A DNA stretch of 64,000 nt from Odobenus rosmarus divergens (lineage: Eukaryota; Chordata; Mammalia; Carnivora; Odobenidae). The notes below the pieces were generated by a model that was not told the DNA's origin, searched no databases, and saw only the letters and a list, made by a program, of their open reading frames with translations. Shown piece after piece: positions 1 to 12,277 of the stretch (positions are counted from its first letter, which is position 1; every line of letters begins with the position of its first letter). The stretch is taken from the NCBI RefSeq assembly GCF_000321225.1, contig NW_004451874.1, positions 135,637 through 199,636 of the forward strand, in the 5' to 3' direction. Made by a program: the position numbers and the translations under genes.

Positions 1-544
1 GCCTCTGAGGCGATCTGCTCCTGGCCACCCCAAGAGCCCTAACTAAGCAGACATGAACAATAAAGTATACAGAGAGAAAACTGCAAGGAAAGATGCCAAA
101 GATGCCAAATGCATAACCATTCCTTCCTCGAAGTTGGAGTTTGATGGGTTGTTTTACTACTTTTCTGTCCCCCACCGATTTTCTCCAATAAGCATATATT
201 TCGATCTTCATGGAAAGAAACCAGACAGAAGCAGCTGCCCTTGGCTCCTTGTCCGTGTGGGCCATGCTCTTTTCTCCATCCATTTTGGAGGTGTTTTGTG
301 CCTGTGTTGAATGTGTCTGCATCGCCCCCTCCCCTCTCCCTAGCCTTCTAGTACTTTCCATTCTGGAGCTGGCCTTCCTTCTCCGGCACCTGGGGCTTTT
401 CACAACACCTGCCCAGGGGGAGGCCTCCTCCTGTGTCTTGGTTTCTTCCTCTCTGAGTTCCTCAGAGTCTGTCCTGTTCTCTTGGCCAGAAGAGAAGCAG
501 AACGCCCCAGGGCAACTGAAGGCAGTATTTCCAACTGACTCCAA

Positions 545-735
545 TTCCAGGCTGAACCACGTCCTTGCTGCGTGTCCTTGGGCAAGTTTCTTTACTTTTC
601 TGTGCTCCAGTTTGATTTCCTATAAAATGGTTTCCAATTACTTCTACCTTATTCCATTTGAGAGGCATACCTAAGATAATTGATATGACACATTTAGAAA
701 GGTTCTGGACTCAATAAATATCAGTTATGATTTCT
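545..735 (+). repeat. MIR fragment
   Basis: The order TTGGGCAAGTTTCTTTAC, then a CCAGTTTGATTTCC and TATAAAATGG block, then CTCAATAAATATCAG follows the MIR SINE consensus in sense orientation. Borders are approximate and divergence is high. Confidence 0.7.
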
Positions 736-2024
736 TGAAAGACTTGCCTGCACAGTGATGTCTCATCCAAGGCTGTGTCCCCTCAGAGAGGGAGGAGTCC
801 CTGCGTGCGCTCCTTCTGAGGTTCGAAATGTGGCTAAGCTCAAGCTCCTGTCTTCCATCTGCCAGCACTGGGCATCACAGTGTCCCCTGCCATCCTTCAC
901 CCTTTGGGTTCCAGAAGCAGTGGCCTTGGTGATGGGGCCGGTCTGGGGCTCAGCCTCAGGAACAGCCTGACCAGCCGGATGGTGGGGAAAGCTTTCCCAG
1001 CCTGGCCCAGTCTGCTCCTGCTGCTGTCTCCTTTCAGGCCTTTCGGTGGAGGTTTGGGAGGGCTCAGATCAGTCCAATTCAGTGTAATGAACACTTCCTG
1101 AGCCCCTATTATACACCAGTCCCTGGGACAGGTGCTAGGGCACGCCTAGGATAAGTCTCAGTCCCAGAGACAGAACCCCAACAAGTGAGAGTACCCATTG
1201 TCTCCAGAGTGGGCAGGGAGAGGGGGATATCCCTGTGGGGTGGCCAGGCCTGAGGGTATGGAGGTGGAGAAGGGCAGAGGGCAACTCTAGGAGCTATGGA
1301 ATGGTTAAGGACACCTGTCAATCTAATCTAACCTAATCAACACAATCCAATCATTAAGCTCATTAAATGCATCCCACTGGGATGGAGGACTGATGTGTTC
1401 TGGGCCCATGTTCTTTAATGATCTTTGGGAACTGCACTCTGGCCCCAGATCTGAATGTTGGGGGGGGGTACTTTTTCCTTTTAAACTAACTTCAAAAACA
1501 GACAAAAATCTTTACAAAAAAATTTTTTTTCCCCCTAAACAGGAAACTTCAGAGCTGCGGGCTTTTCCCTACGGCCTCTGCATGTGCCGGGAGCAGAAGC
1601 AGGGTCTGGTGTAGGCTGTCCACTGGGGAAGATGTTGCAGGACGATCCTGCAGAGGAGGCTGTCCCTGGCTGCAGGGAGCAGGCCCCTACCCCCCTTTAT
1701 ATGAGCCCATCTGTCTGTTAGATGCCGGGTCCAAACAATAAAGCATGTTTGTAAATAGCTGTATTATGCATGTCTTTAAAAATTGCACAACTAATACATG
1801 AATACACAAATGCACTCTTGTTATAAATATTCCAGGCATCCAGAAAAAGCGGAAAATCTTGCATACTCAATTCTTTTGCCTTCCTCTGAGCGGCTCTCAG
1901 TAGGGTATGCACCTCTCCAAAATTTTTCTGTGTGCTATTTGCATACATGTGCATTTATAAATACAGAGTTTAGTTTAGCATGTATTTCTTATGATAGTTA
2001 CAGTTTTAATTTTTTAAATGTCTG

Positions 2025-2150
2025 CATTTAAATTTTTAATTACAGTGTAATTAACATATAGTATTATAGAAGTTTCATATGTACAATATAGTGATTCAAC
2101 AATTCTGTACATTACTCAGTGCTCATCATGATAAGTGTATTCTTTTTTTT
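2025..2150 (-). repeat. Old L1 3' UTR fragment, first copy
   Basis: The stretch TATAGAAGTTTCATATGTACAATATAGTGATTCAACAATTC... resembles the antisense L1 3' UTR motif ATATTAGTTTCAGGTGTACAACATAGTGATTCGACAATT. It is diverged and is followed by a second, better preserved copy of the same segment. Confidence 0.75.
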
Positions 2151-2151
2151 A

Positions 2152-2275
2152 ATTTTTAATTTATTACTTAAGTATAACATACAGTGTTATATTAGTTTCA
2201 GGTGTACAACATAGCGATTTGACAATTCTATACATTACTCAGTGCTCACCTAAGTGTAGTCACAATCTGTCACCA
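2152..2275 (-). repeat. Old L1 3' UTR fragment, second copy
   Basis: It contains ATATTAGTTTCAGGTGTACA and then ACATTACTCAGTGCTCACC, the antisense 3' UTR of a mammalian L1 (L1MA-like by memory). The same segment lies directly to its left in more diverged form, so two L1 ends are juxtaposed. Confidence 0.8.
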
Positions 2276-2280
2276 TAGCA

Positions 2281-2680
2281 GCATGTGAGTATTTTTAATA
2301 CAAATGGGACCAAACTGCCTGTATTGTTCTGTAACTCACTTTTCTCACCAATAAGTCTTGGAAAATTTCCCCAAGGGACCTCCAGGTCTTTCTCACCGTC
2401 TTTAACTGTTGCAGGGAGGTGGGGGGTGGGGGAATGCAGATGCATAATCATCCTCCTATCAATGAACATTAACTTGTTTCCAATTATTTGCTCTCACAAA
2501 CAATGCCGCAGAAAAGATCTTTATCCAGGTTTCTTGGGAGTACATTTTTAAGTATTTCTGCAGGACAGAAATTGCTAGATTGAAGGGGATGCATGCTTTT
2601 TTATTTTGGTGGATCCTGCCAAGTCCCCATCCACCTCCCTGGCCTAAAGGCTCTACCAGTTTACACCCTCAACGGCTGCC
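2281..2680 (-). repeat. Old L1 fragment (antisense)
   Basis: The order ATACAAATGGGACCAAACTG, AATGAACATTAACTTGTTTCC, ACAAACAATGCCGCAGAAAAG, GACAGAAATTGCTAGATTGAAGG and CCAGTTTACACCC matches a common ancient L1 3' region read in antisense. A G-rich insertion lies near 2415-2432. Confidence 0.75.
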
Positions 2681-3565
2681 TGGTCTGCCCTCTGCAGGGA
2701 GGGGTGGCTTCTTTGCTGGGGTCTCCCTCCTCTTCTGCTTGTTCCTTTTGCAAATCCCCTTGGCTCTCCTACAGGCTTTGGCTAAATGCCATCTTCCTGT
2801 CCTTTGCCACCCCACTGAGTCAAAGGCCCCATTCTAAGGACTCCGAGTGCCATCTCAAAACATACAGCTGATAAATCAAGGACCCATGGCTCTTGTTTTG
2901 GAATGATTTTTTGTTCCCCAACAGGATGTGCTGCACGGTTTGGAGCAATCCATTAACCAGTATCGATTAAGTCTGCAACAATTTCATTCACTGATTTACA
3001 GCGTGAGGCTCTGTGTTTGGAGCCTTGGCCCTCAAAGGGCATACTCTCATTGGATAGAGCAAGGTATGCAAATAACTTGCGTTATTATGTAAATTTATAT
3101 TAATTATGTTATATTACTAGCCAGCTGGCTGTTGTTAAAATGTTTTAAATGCTCAAGAAAGAGAGAGAGAAATCTCAATGGGCAAGGGACCAGAGATGCT
3201 TTGGGGCTAGAGCAGTCTAACAGATTAGCACTAAGATTTATTAGCCCACCCTGAATGATTCCTGGGGCTGTCCAGCCCCTTTGTCACAACATAAACAAAT
3301 GCGGGGACTTCTCTATCCCTGGGCAACAGTTGTTTTCAAGAGTGAGGGAGGAGGGGGAAATAGGAAAGAGATGTTTTTTCCAAGCCTCTCTTCCTCTGCT
3401 TTTGTCAAGGTGGTGTGACCGTCAGCAGGGCTGTTCAAATGCCTTCCCTCCTTCATTCATTAGGATTGATATTTCTAAAAGATTTGTTTGTGATTATCTA
3501 ACCTTCCCAGTTGGCAAGAAAAAGATGAGATGGCTTTCAGCCTGTATGTGGAAGTGTCTTCTACA

Positions 3566-3602
3566 GATTTTTTTTTTTTGCTCCTTATTTAAAAAAAAAA
3601 TC
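3566..3602. repeat. Oligo-T/oligo-A inverted pair
   Basis: A T12 run and an A10 run separated by 11-13 nt form a 12-bp perfect A/T stem (GATTTTTTTTTT with its complement). It is a simple low-complexity hairpin with no assigned role. Confidence 0.7.
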
Positions 3603-4090
3603 AGAAACCAAGGCCATAGTGTTCAGAGTTCAGATAGCAAGCTGTTTGAGAATCAGAAGATAATGTGGTATACTGGGTAGCAGGACCCAACCAAAGAATA
3701 TTCTGATTTATTAACTTGTCTCCTGAGTAAGATAAAGTGGGTGAGTCAATAGACATTAGAGCTTCCTTTCTTCTGCAAGGGTCCATGGAGGAAATAAGCC
3801 ATTGAGAGATAAACAACTGGCTTCTGATGTCAGAGCCAGGGCAGAGAGGGTCCAGGAGCAGCTAGTTCTGCCATGATGGATGCTGGTGAGGGTGGGCACC
3901 ACAGAAGGTCTAGACTTTGGACTCCAGCTGGGGTTGCCATGTCAGTTCGTACCATTTCCAGCTAATCTCTTTTCTCCATGCGCTCAGTAAAGGGACTTTT
4001 TCTTTCTTTAGTGCCTAGTGTTGAAGACGGTTTAATTCAGTTACATCAAATCTGGGAGCTAACAAGAGCTTATATGGACTGTAAATTATT

Positions 4091-4289
4091 ATTATTTTTT
4101 TTAAGATTTTATTTATTTATTTGAGAGAGAGAGAATGAGAGACAGAGAGCACGAGAGGGAGAAGGGTCAGAGGGAGAAGCAGACCCCCCGCTGAGCAGGG
4201 AGCCCGATGAGGGACTCGATCCGGAGACTCCAGGATCATGACCTGAGCCGAAGGCAGTGGCTTAACCAACTGAGCCACCCAGGCGCCCC
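4091..4289 (-). mobile_element. CAN-SINE (tRNA-Lys-derived carnivore SINE)
   Basis: On the minus strand the element starts GGGGCGCCTGGGTGGCTCAG (tRNA-derived head with Pol III boxes), runs through a CT-rich stretch and ends in AATAAATAAATAAAATCTT plus an A-rich tail. A perfect 16-bp target-site duplication, TGGACTGTAAATTATT, flanks it at 4075-4090 and 4290-4305. It is in the sense orientation relative to ASIC2. The intact head and perfect duplication suggest a fairly recent insertion. Confidence 0.97.
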
Positions 4290-4837
4290 TGGACTGTAAA
4301 TTATTGAAGGCGGACCTCAGAGATCATTCTACAATATTCCATTCATCCATCCTTCCCTCTAAGAATTACAAGAGCTGATATTTTCCCATAAGAAGTTTAA
4401 AGTATATTGCGGGCATATTACACAGACACATATAGCTTTTAATCTGTGATTGATTATTTGAGCGTCTGCCTCTCTTGCTAGACTAGAAGGTTCTTCTGTC
4501 TGAGAAGAATTGGGTCAGTCCTGTTCACTGCAGTATCACTCATACCTAACACAGTGCTGGGTACATATCACATATTCAATACCTGAGCGAGTCAGCAGGA
4601 AATGAGCAAAAGGAGTGGGGCAGGAAAGCTCAAGGCCCATGTGAGGCAGTGTGTGGATCAGAGGGCGGCTGCCAGAGCACAGTGACATGTAGCCATTGGG
4701 AAAGGTGATAGCTGGAGCTGGGATGTGGAATTTGGATTTTATTCCGTTTCTGGAAAGACATCAATGGGTATCAAGCAAGAAAGGAGCATAATAAAGTAGG
4801 CTCCTTTCTCTCTCTTTCATGCATTCATTTACTCACT

Positions 4838-5075
4838 CATTCCATTCGATACAATTTATCAAGCATCATCTGTATGTAAGGCACCATGCAAAATACTGAA
4901 GTATAAAGAACAGAACAAAGAGAGTTGTATTTTCAAAGAGCTCACAGTCTGGTAGGGGAGAAAGTAAACAGATGATTACAATGTATAAATTTTATGCTAG
5001 AGATTCACACAGAATACTCCAGGATGGCCTTCTGGAGGAGGTAACATTTGTGCTGATTCTCAAAGGACACATATG
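4838..5075 (-). repeat. L2-like fragment
   Basis: ACTCATTCCATTCGATACAATTTATCAAGCATCATCTGTATG..., AAAGAGCTCACAGTCTGGTAGGGGAG and CTTCTGGAGGAGGTAACATTTG follow, in order, the antisense L2 3' region as I remember it. Borders are approximate. Confidence 0.7.
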
Positions 5076-5442
5076 GGTCAGGTAAGGAAAGGGCAGGAAG
5101 GGTGTTGTTGGCAGGGAGAGAGAGGGGAGAGCATGTGATGCTTAGGAGTAACCGCCCACGGTTTGGGGTAGCTGGTGCATTGTGTGGGAGGCTGGGGAGC
5201 AGAGAGGTGCTGCTGAAAAAGCAGGCAGGGGCCAGAGCAGAAAGGGCCGTGGGGGGACTCCCAGGCTTCATCCGGCAATGAGGAAGGGAGATGCTCAGAA
5301 TTGTACTTTACAAAGATCATGTTGCTGCAGAGAATGGATTGCAGAGGGGCTGGATGGGCAGCAGGGAGACCACTGAGTCAGCTGTTCTTGTCCAGGTGCG
5401 GGATCACAAAGGACTGAATTAAAGTAGTGTTTGGGGTGGGGG

Positions 5443-5640
5443 ATAATAATAGCTGACATCTACTGAGCACTTACTGTAAACCAAGAAATGTTCTACATGA
5501 AGGCATTGACTCAGTCCTCCAGTTGACCTCTGAGATAGGAACCATCATTCCCATTTTCCAGATGAGAAGAATGAGGTGCAAGGACGCCCTCTAGTGAGTG
5601 CATATGTGTACACTCAGGCCACTCATAGGGTTGCGAGACT
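5443..5640 (-). repeat. MIR fragment
   Basis: AATAATAGCTGACATCTACTGAGCACTTACTGTAAACC, then CCCATTTTCCAGATGAGAAGAATGAGG, follows antisense MIR from tail to core. Confidence 0.85.
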
Positions 5641-5644
5641 TAGG

Positions 5645-7975
5645 CGGAACAGCAGTTCCGGGGATGGGGAAGAGGATGCGTTCCATTTAGACTGTTGATT
5701 TGAGATGCCCATGGGACTCTGTGGGGAGGGGTTCAGCAGCATCTGGGCTGGGAGTAGTGATCTGAGAGTCATGGTCAAGGGCGGGAGCATTCAAGGAGAC
5801 TGCAGGCTGGGAGAGGCCAGAAACAGCATCCTGGAGCGTCCATTGTCAAAGGGTGAACAGAGAAAGAACTGCTCATGAAGGGGACTGAGAAGGAAATCAG
5901 GCCAGAAAGAAGAGTGTCTCAGGAGGGAATGATCAACAGTTTACCTGCCACTGAGAAACCAGGTAGGGTATTGACTGAGGAGTGGGGAGTGTCTTTATCA
6001 ACAAAGACGGGCTTCAGCCACAAAAATTTCATAGGTCACCTTAATGAAGAACAGTTTCAATGGAGTGCTAGAGGTGGGCTGGGAAGTATAGGGGAGGTGA
6101 GGAAGGAGAGACAAGTCTCCAGAACGGTTTGGAGGCTCTTTGTTAGGGAAGGAAGGAGCGGCAGAGGCTGCAAGGCAGAGGGGAGGCAGGGTAGAGTGAT
6201 TTTATCTTCTTACAAGACTTGAGCATATTTTTATGTGGGCTTATTTTGGGATTCCCCCAACAGAGCTGAGATACTGGCTCATCCTAGCCAATCAACAAAC
6301 CTTCTTCCCCGCCCCCCCCCACCCCCGCCATCACCTCCACCTTGAAAAAAGCAAGCGCTCATTGTGTAGGAAAAAATGGCGAAAACCTGACTATTGACAA
6401 AACCATGTGGAGATCTGGAAGAATTTCTATTTTAGAGGCTGAGTGGTAACAAGTGGTTAAGTAGCTATGCTGGTAAATGCTTAGTTGGTTCTTATTTTTA
6501 TCTCTTTATGAGAAACAATGTACCCTGTTGATCATGGAGGGAATGGCCACACAGCAGTCCATCCCACCTCCTGGCACCTCCCTGGTGCTTTCAGGAGCAG
6601 AACTGGTTGCTACCATATTTATGTGGCTCCAGCTTTGGCAGTTTGGAAGTTGCTGAAGGCATGTGTAACAAGTTCTCTGTTCTGCCTTGAAAAAAACAAA
6701 TGGGCAAACCTCCATTTCTAATGAGGTCCATGAAGCAGATATTACAGACCATGGATCTGGCTGTCAGATTGACAAATGAGTCTTCTCTAGAGAGTCACTT
6801 AGGAAGTTGTATTTGGAAGCTTGAGCGGAGCTGTCAATCAAGAGCAGACGGGGGCACCCCACCCAACAGCTGAGACTGTTTATTTGGGGTGGGGTAGGGG
6901 ATACTATTGTTGTGAGCCATGGTAGAATTCCCTCCAACTGTTGGAAGTGTGGCCAACCTGCACTAAAGGCAAAGGCTTAAGCTTCTGCTGGAGCCAGCTT
7001 GGCCCACACATCCTGCCAATGGCTTAATTCGGTCCAGCAGGACCCAAACATTTGTATCTGCCGTCATTTACAGCCCCAAACAGGCTAGTGGGCAGCTGCT
7101 CAAGGCAGGGTATGGTGTGATGATGGGCATTCTCATGGTACTTTGGATACAGCCCAAGTGAGGAACCAACAGAGAGTCCAGGTTTTGGGATTGGAACCCT
7201 TCTCATTCCCAGTGGTGAACGAACAAGTGGTAGTGAAAGGGGTTCTTGGTGAAAATGGGATACCTCCAGCCAGTGATTTTCCAACCCTGGCACCCCAAGG
7301 CATTTCTGAGACCTCGAAATATAGACCCAGGGCCGTGTTTTCCAGGAAATTTTCTCAACAGTGGGACTGGTGGCCAACTGACTACCCAGGATCTCTAGAT
7401 TCATTCTCAGACCTACCAAGAGGTATGGGCAAAATGGCTGAATTTGAATATTTAGAAAACAAGAATCAACACTAGGCTCTTGGAGGAGGGCGTGAGAGAT
7501 GATGAAAATCTTCTGATATCAAATCACAACTGGGAGTTCCATCAGGATGAGCAATCACCTTAAATTAGGGCAAAGAGTCTGACTGGTGATGTCAACATTG
7601 AAGACAGTCTTGGGCTCTTACCACATGAATGTCCTAGCTTTGCACTTCCACATCTATCCACACACTCACGTAATTCTCCCCAAATTCCAGAGCTCTGTCC
7701 TGCCCCTCTCATCTGTTGCTTCCACTCTCATGTACACAGATGGTTTCCAACCCTGAACCATTTCATGAGCTTTTGGTTTGATTAGGGTCTCTAAGTGTGT
7801 AGCCAGAATGATACAGGTATCACCATCTGTCACAGGTTGGCTTAGCCTCAGGGAGAAGGAGGGGCCTCAGGGCTATTTGCATGGGAGTTTTGGCAGGGGT
7901 GGAAGGGGGGAGGCAGGGAGAGCATAAGAGTACAGCATTTGAGTGCTATTTGAACAGAGAGTGCAGATTTGGGCA
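5645..7975. other. Intronic sequence with no assignable feature
   Basis: Apart from a C-rich tract at about 6306-6330 and G-rich short runs, I see no gene, splice-flanked open frame or recognisable repeat. The ORFs here lack coding character that I can recognise. Confidence 0.6.
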
Positions 7976-7979
7976 TCAG

Positions 7980-8105
7980 AGTTCATTCATTCTTTGAACA
8001 ATGTGCACTTACTGAGCTCATATATAAGCAAGGCACTGATGGTATAGAATTCGAGAGCAGTAGTCCTTTTGCTCTCAGGGAGCTCCCAGTCTGTGGTGAG
8101 GCAAG
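7980..8105 (-). repeat. L2-like fragment
   Basis: GTTCATTCATTCTTTGAACAATGTGCACTTACTGAGC, GCAAGGCACTGATGG and GGGAGCTCCCAGTCTGTGG follow the antisense L2 3' end. Confidence 0.65.
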
Positions 8106-8274
8106 AGCTGATGGAGCCTAAAGAAATCAGTTCTTAAAAGGCAGGTGTAAAGATCAGTGATGCGCAAAGGGAGGTAAGTCCTACAAGGAGACTTTTGTAT
8201 CTCTTAGGAGTGGGACAAAATTGCCAACAAACCCACTTCGTTCTGTGAGTGCTCCAAGGCTGGGAGCAGGTCTT

Positions 8275-8345
8275 GCTGATCTTCGTTTTCCCACCACAAG
8301 AAGCACTCAGTGAGTATTTGTTGAAGCAATAAATGAATGTACAGA
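8275..8345 (+). repeat. L2-like 3' end
   Basis: AGCACTCAGTGAGTATTTGTTGAAGCAATAAATGAATG is the sense L2 3' terminus. It lies head-to-tail with the antisense L2-like piece just upstream. Confidence 0.6.
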
Positions 8346-8678
8346 GAGTTGAATGGAGCAACTAGCTGCTTCTTAGGGGTGGCAGAAAGTCTTCTTAAAG
8401 ACCACCATCTTTAAACAATGTTTGGAAGTATGACTAGGCCTTTGCCAAGCAGATAAGACAAGGAAGGGATTCTGGGCAGAGGGAACAGTGGGGTAAAATG
8501 CACAAAGCAGGCATCAAAGAACAGGGAGTGTTTGGCTGATGTCCGATGCACGTTGGTCAACCACAGGGAATGGAGAAGTTGGAGAGAGGGCCGGGGCCTC
8601 GTTGAGCAGAGGCTCAGAAGTCATTCTTAAGGGTTGAGGCTTTGCAAATTATGGGAAGTGGTAGAATTAAAGGGATTT

Positions 8679-8880
8679 TTTAAAAAGATTTTATTTATTT
8701 ATTTGACAGAGAGAGAGAGAGAGACAGCAAGAGAGGGAATACGAACAGGGGGAGTTGGGAGAGGGAGAAGCAGACTCCCCGCTCAGCAGGGAGCCCGATG
8801 CGGGACTCGATCCCAGGACCCTGGGATCATGACCTGAGCCGAAGGCAGACGCTTAACGACTGAGCCACCCAGGAGCCCCA
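8679..8880 (-). mobile_element. CAN-SINE
   Basis: It has the same structure as the element at 4091: a tail reading AAAAAGATTTTATTTATTTATTTG, a GA-rich stretch and a tRNA-like end GAGCCACCCAGGAGCCCC (one change from GGCGCCCC). A 14-bp duplication with one mismatch, AATTAAAGGGATTT at 8665-8678 and AATTTAAGGGATTT at 8881-8894, flanks it. It is sense with respect to ASIC2. Confidence 0.95.
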
Positions 8881-9039
8881 AATTTAAGGGATTTAGGTAG
8901 GGTAGCAATGTGACCACTCTGTGTGTGAGCTGAAGCAGGAGTACTACTGAGGAGCATGCTCAGGACCTCTCTTCTAAAGTTTTAAGAATACTATTTACCT
9001 GTGACTTCAGGGCTATTAATGCTGGAGGCCCTTTGAGGT

Positions 9040-9175
9040 CATCTAACCCAGCCTTTCCATTCCATGCATGGGAAACCCCATGGCGCAGGGGGGGAAGCAA
9101 ATTGTCCGAGGTCTCATGGCACAGTTAGGACTAGACTCCAGGCCTCTGGGCTCCCAGTCTGCTTTCCTCTCTACA
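9040..9175 (-). repeat. Possible MIR-family fragment
   Basis: GAGGTCATCTAACCCAGCC, then CATGGGAAACCCCATGG, TTGTCCGAGGTCTCATGGC and GACTCCAGGCCTC, has the order of the common antisense MIR-type motif (gauge, clear, listed items). It is diverged, so the family is tentative. Confidence 0.5.
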
Positions 9176-9184
9176 GAGAGATCT

Positions 9185-9400
9185 GGGCTCGAGGCTGAGC
9201 CCTGCTCTCCCCCTACAGTGCAACCTTAAGCAAGTTACCTAACTGCAGTTTTGTCATCTGGCATGTGGAGATAACATCATTTCCTTTTTGGGGTTGCTGT
9301 GGGGGGTTAAATGAAATAATACATGTCAAGTGCCTTGGTTGTTTGATGCCTGGCAGGTGGTTTGTGCTTAGTTAGAAATGACTGGTATTATTCCTCCCTT
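9185..9400 (+). repeat. MIR fragment
   Basis: CCTTAAGCAAGTTACCTAAC, TTTGTCATCTGGCATGTGGAGATAACA and GGTTAAATGAAATAATACATGTCAAGTGCC follow sense MIR in order, ending near GGTATTATTC. Confidence 0.85.
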
Positions 9401-10060
9401 CTAGGGTCTGTCTCCACTCCAGTGTGTCATCCCGTTGCTTGTCTCTGGTGGTGGTGGTGGTCCTGGGATCCTGCAGGACTCCCACCATAGCTGAGCTCAT
9501 CAAAAGATCATTTCTCAGGCTGTCCGGTAAGTCAGGCGCATACCCTGGCTTCACTGTGTTTAGGGCAAATACTGATTTTAAAACAGTCATCTTCAGTCTG
9601 GGTTACAGCGCAATAATGTGCTCTTTTGGAATAAAAAAATGAAAAGATATTGAAGGAGGTATGTATATACTTGGCACGGGTGGAGTGATTTTTACCATGC
9701 AAAAGGACCTCCCCATTCACAAAGAGATTCATGGTAGGGGTCCTTTAAATCACCAGTTCCTCTTCGTGCTCTCACTCAGGAGTCAATTTCCCTAGTGTGA
9801 TTCACACCACCTGTCCAGGTCCAGCCTCCTGCTCCCATAGTCTTCTCACCCCTGGCCTTCTCGCAAGATTCCCTTGAGCTTTGAGCTGAAGCAGCCGAAT
9901 CCTGGAAGGGGGACACTGTAGCCAAGGCAGACTGTAGGAGGCACCATGATTTTATATGCCACCGAGGAAGAAATAGCACTGCTAATTTTAGCTATAAGAT
10001 GCCATTGATTGAGAAACAAATCCCGACTTCAGAAATGTTAAAATGTGAAAAAAAAAAATA

Positions 10061-10366
10061 CAGTTGACTCTTGAACAAGACAGGTGTGTGCACTTACATG
10101 TGTATTTTTTTTTGATATCTATAGTACAATGCGGTAAATGTATTTTTCTCTTCCCATGATTTTCTTAACATTTTCTTTGTTCTAGCTTACTTTCTTGTAA
10201 GACTATGGTATATAATCCAAATAACATATAAAATATGTGTTAATTGACTCTGTTATTAGTAAGGCTTCTGGTCAACAGTAGGCTATTATTAATTCAGTTT
10301 CTGGGGAGTCAAAACCCCTAATTGACTTAGGTGCCCCTAAGCCCCACGTTGTTCAAAAGTCAGCTA
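10061..10366. mobile_element. Tigger-like DNA transposon remnant
   Basis: The left end CAGTTGACTCTTGAACAA and the right end, whose reverse complement is TAGCTGACTTTTGAACAA, form terminal inverted repeats with few mismatches. The element is bounded by TA on both sides (10059-10060 and 10367-10368), as expected for a pogo/Tigger-type transposon. At 306 bp it is a non-autonomous deletion derivative without a transposase frame. The exact subfamily is not assigned. Confidence 0.88.
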
Positions 10367-10524
10367 TACTTCCTGGAATCACTGAAATGCAGTGTTTGAG
10401 AACCAGGGTCAGCTGGATACTAATGGCAGAATGAGAACACACAAACGGGACCAATCCCCAAGTTATACTTGGCTTCACATTAAATTATTGTTTTTTGTTT
10501 GGGAAAGAAACCACTAATTTGTAA

Positions 10525-10625
10525 GCTCTGCGGGATAGACCCTGGGTGTCTTTTGTTCGCCACTGTAACTCCACGACCTTGTTCATAGTTGGGGTTCAAC
10601 AAATATTTGCTGAATGAATAAAAAA
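10525..10625 (+). repeat. L2 3' end
   Basis: TAAGCTCTGCGGGATAGACC, then TTTTGTTCGCCACTGTAACTCC and GGTTCAACAAATATTTGCTGAATGAATAAA, is the L2 3' terminus in sense orientation. Confidence 0.85.
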
Positions 10626-12271
10626 ATAAAGAGCCATGTTATAAAACATGTGGAAAACCCAGAAAAGAAAATAAATCATTCACAATTCCCCTACTGTGGG
10701 TATTTTGGCTTATTTCCTTTGAGTCTTATTTCCTATGAATATGCTCTTTTATATACATGTAAACATAATTTATTATTAGATTTAGCTCTGGGATGTGTTT
10801 TTGTATTTCTCTATTAATATGAATGAAATGATGAAATGAGATGATGCAGAAATGCTTTGAAGATTTGTAAAATGTTTAACCAGATATCTTATTATTAGTT
10901 ATAATACTCCTAGGAAGGCTGCTCTGAATGAGGGTGATTTTCTGAGAACACACTTCAAAGCAAACAATAAATTTCTTCTCTGAAGCCTGGAATGGGCTGT
11001 CCCTGCATCCTGCTCACCGTGGGGAGTCCCTTGGTTTCCTTTTGGGAGGAGAAAGAGACTCAAGGGTTCTTAGAAGTCCTGAGCTCCAGCTTCCCACTCA
11101 GTCCAGAAATTTCTTTAGTGTCGCTCATGAAGGGTAAGTCCCTGCCTGAGAAAATTCAAGCCTGTCAAAAGAATTTCCTATCTGCTCCAGCCAACTCCTA
11201 AAGATCTGGCTTCTGTCCCCTTGTCTTTGTGGGCAGATAGGAGCCTAACTCTGACAAGTGCCAGTTAGCAAAACCCAGGTGGGTTTCTCATGGACCAGTC
11301 CCCCCTTCCTGCTTTCTGCCATTTTCCACTTCCCTGACTCCGCTCCAGGCCCTTCTGTTCCCCTCCCTTCCCCTCACGTTTCCATTAAGATGCCCAGCCA
11401 CCTCTGTGAAAATGGAAGTTGAGTTCCGTTCATGCTGAACCCTTGTTCCTACTGCAAGGGTATATTTTTGATTAAAATCTGTCCTTGTCACTTTAACGAG
11501 TGTCTGGCTTTGCTTACTGTAGGCCGTACTCAAAAGCCCATGAGGCTAATAGCTTGGGTTCTGGGCTCACCAGGGCTGCCTGTCTGTCTGCATGCCTCGA
11601 CTGGTTAATCTGTGTTCTCGACCTTCTTGACTCAAATCCTCAGCCCTGAACTTGGCTCCCTGCCATCTGCTTCATGACCTCCTTCTTTGTCCTTAAAGAT
11701 GAGGTTTTCTGGCTGTGCCACTTGTTCCCCACCTGGCACACCCTTGCATGCTCATTTCTGATCTCCCCACCTGCCTCATCCTCCGGGGCCTGTGGACGCC
11801 AGCCAGCCTGCCAGCCTCCTCTGCCACTGCCTCAAAGCCAATATCCCACCCACTGTGTGCTACAGTGGAGGTGGATCTTGGCCCTCAGCAAGTACTCAGG
11901 CATTAAGTACAGGGAACAGTTTGGGAGGCCCACAGTATCAAAGCTTTCCTATAGATTTAGAAGGTTCTAGACCCCCACCCCCACCAAAGGTTCTGGAAAA
12001 AACCCTCACCCAATTCGGTGAAAAAGAAAGGAAGCTGGGTTTCTCTCACACCCAGTTTTAGGAACCGACAGGTGGTGTGGGAGAGTTGGGTTACAGAGTT
12101 TAGCTGATACCTTTCTCCAATCTCTAGGTGAGCCCCTGTCCCAAGCCCAACACCACTCAGCCCTCTTGAGTGGACTCAGAGCCTTCCAAAAGTGGGAGTC
12201 CCATTTCCCCTCCTCATGCCTCTGCAGGTGGCCGGTGTAGGCCCGGGACCACTGGTCCGGGAAGCCCAGGA

Positions 12272-12277
12272 ACTTAC
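12272..12277 (-). other. ASIC2: Splice donor of ASIC2 exon 3
   Basis: The minus strand reads GAGCAGAGG|GTAAGT, a near-perfect 5' splice site. Splicing one base earlier would give GG instead of GT, so the exon must end on the complete Arg codon. Confidence 0.93.

Larger units (their letters stand above)
1..12277 (-). other. ASIC2: ASIC2 intron 3, 5' portion (at least 12.3 kb)
   Basis: Downstream of exon 3 in transcription order the gene runs off the low-coordinate end of the window. No exon encoding LTYLPPPWGECR or the Cys-rich thumb region was found. The content is old L1, MIR and L2 pieces, two CAN-SINEs and a Tigger-like element. Confidence 0.9.

Noticed and set aside
4091..4289. tRNA gene suggested by the Pol III box-like head
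   Set aside because: The tRNA-like part belongs to a CAN-SINE with tail and target-site duplication; the same holds for the other four copies. No free-standing tRNA was seen.
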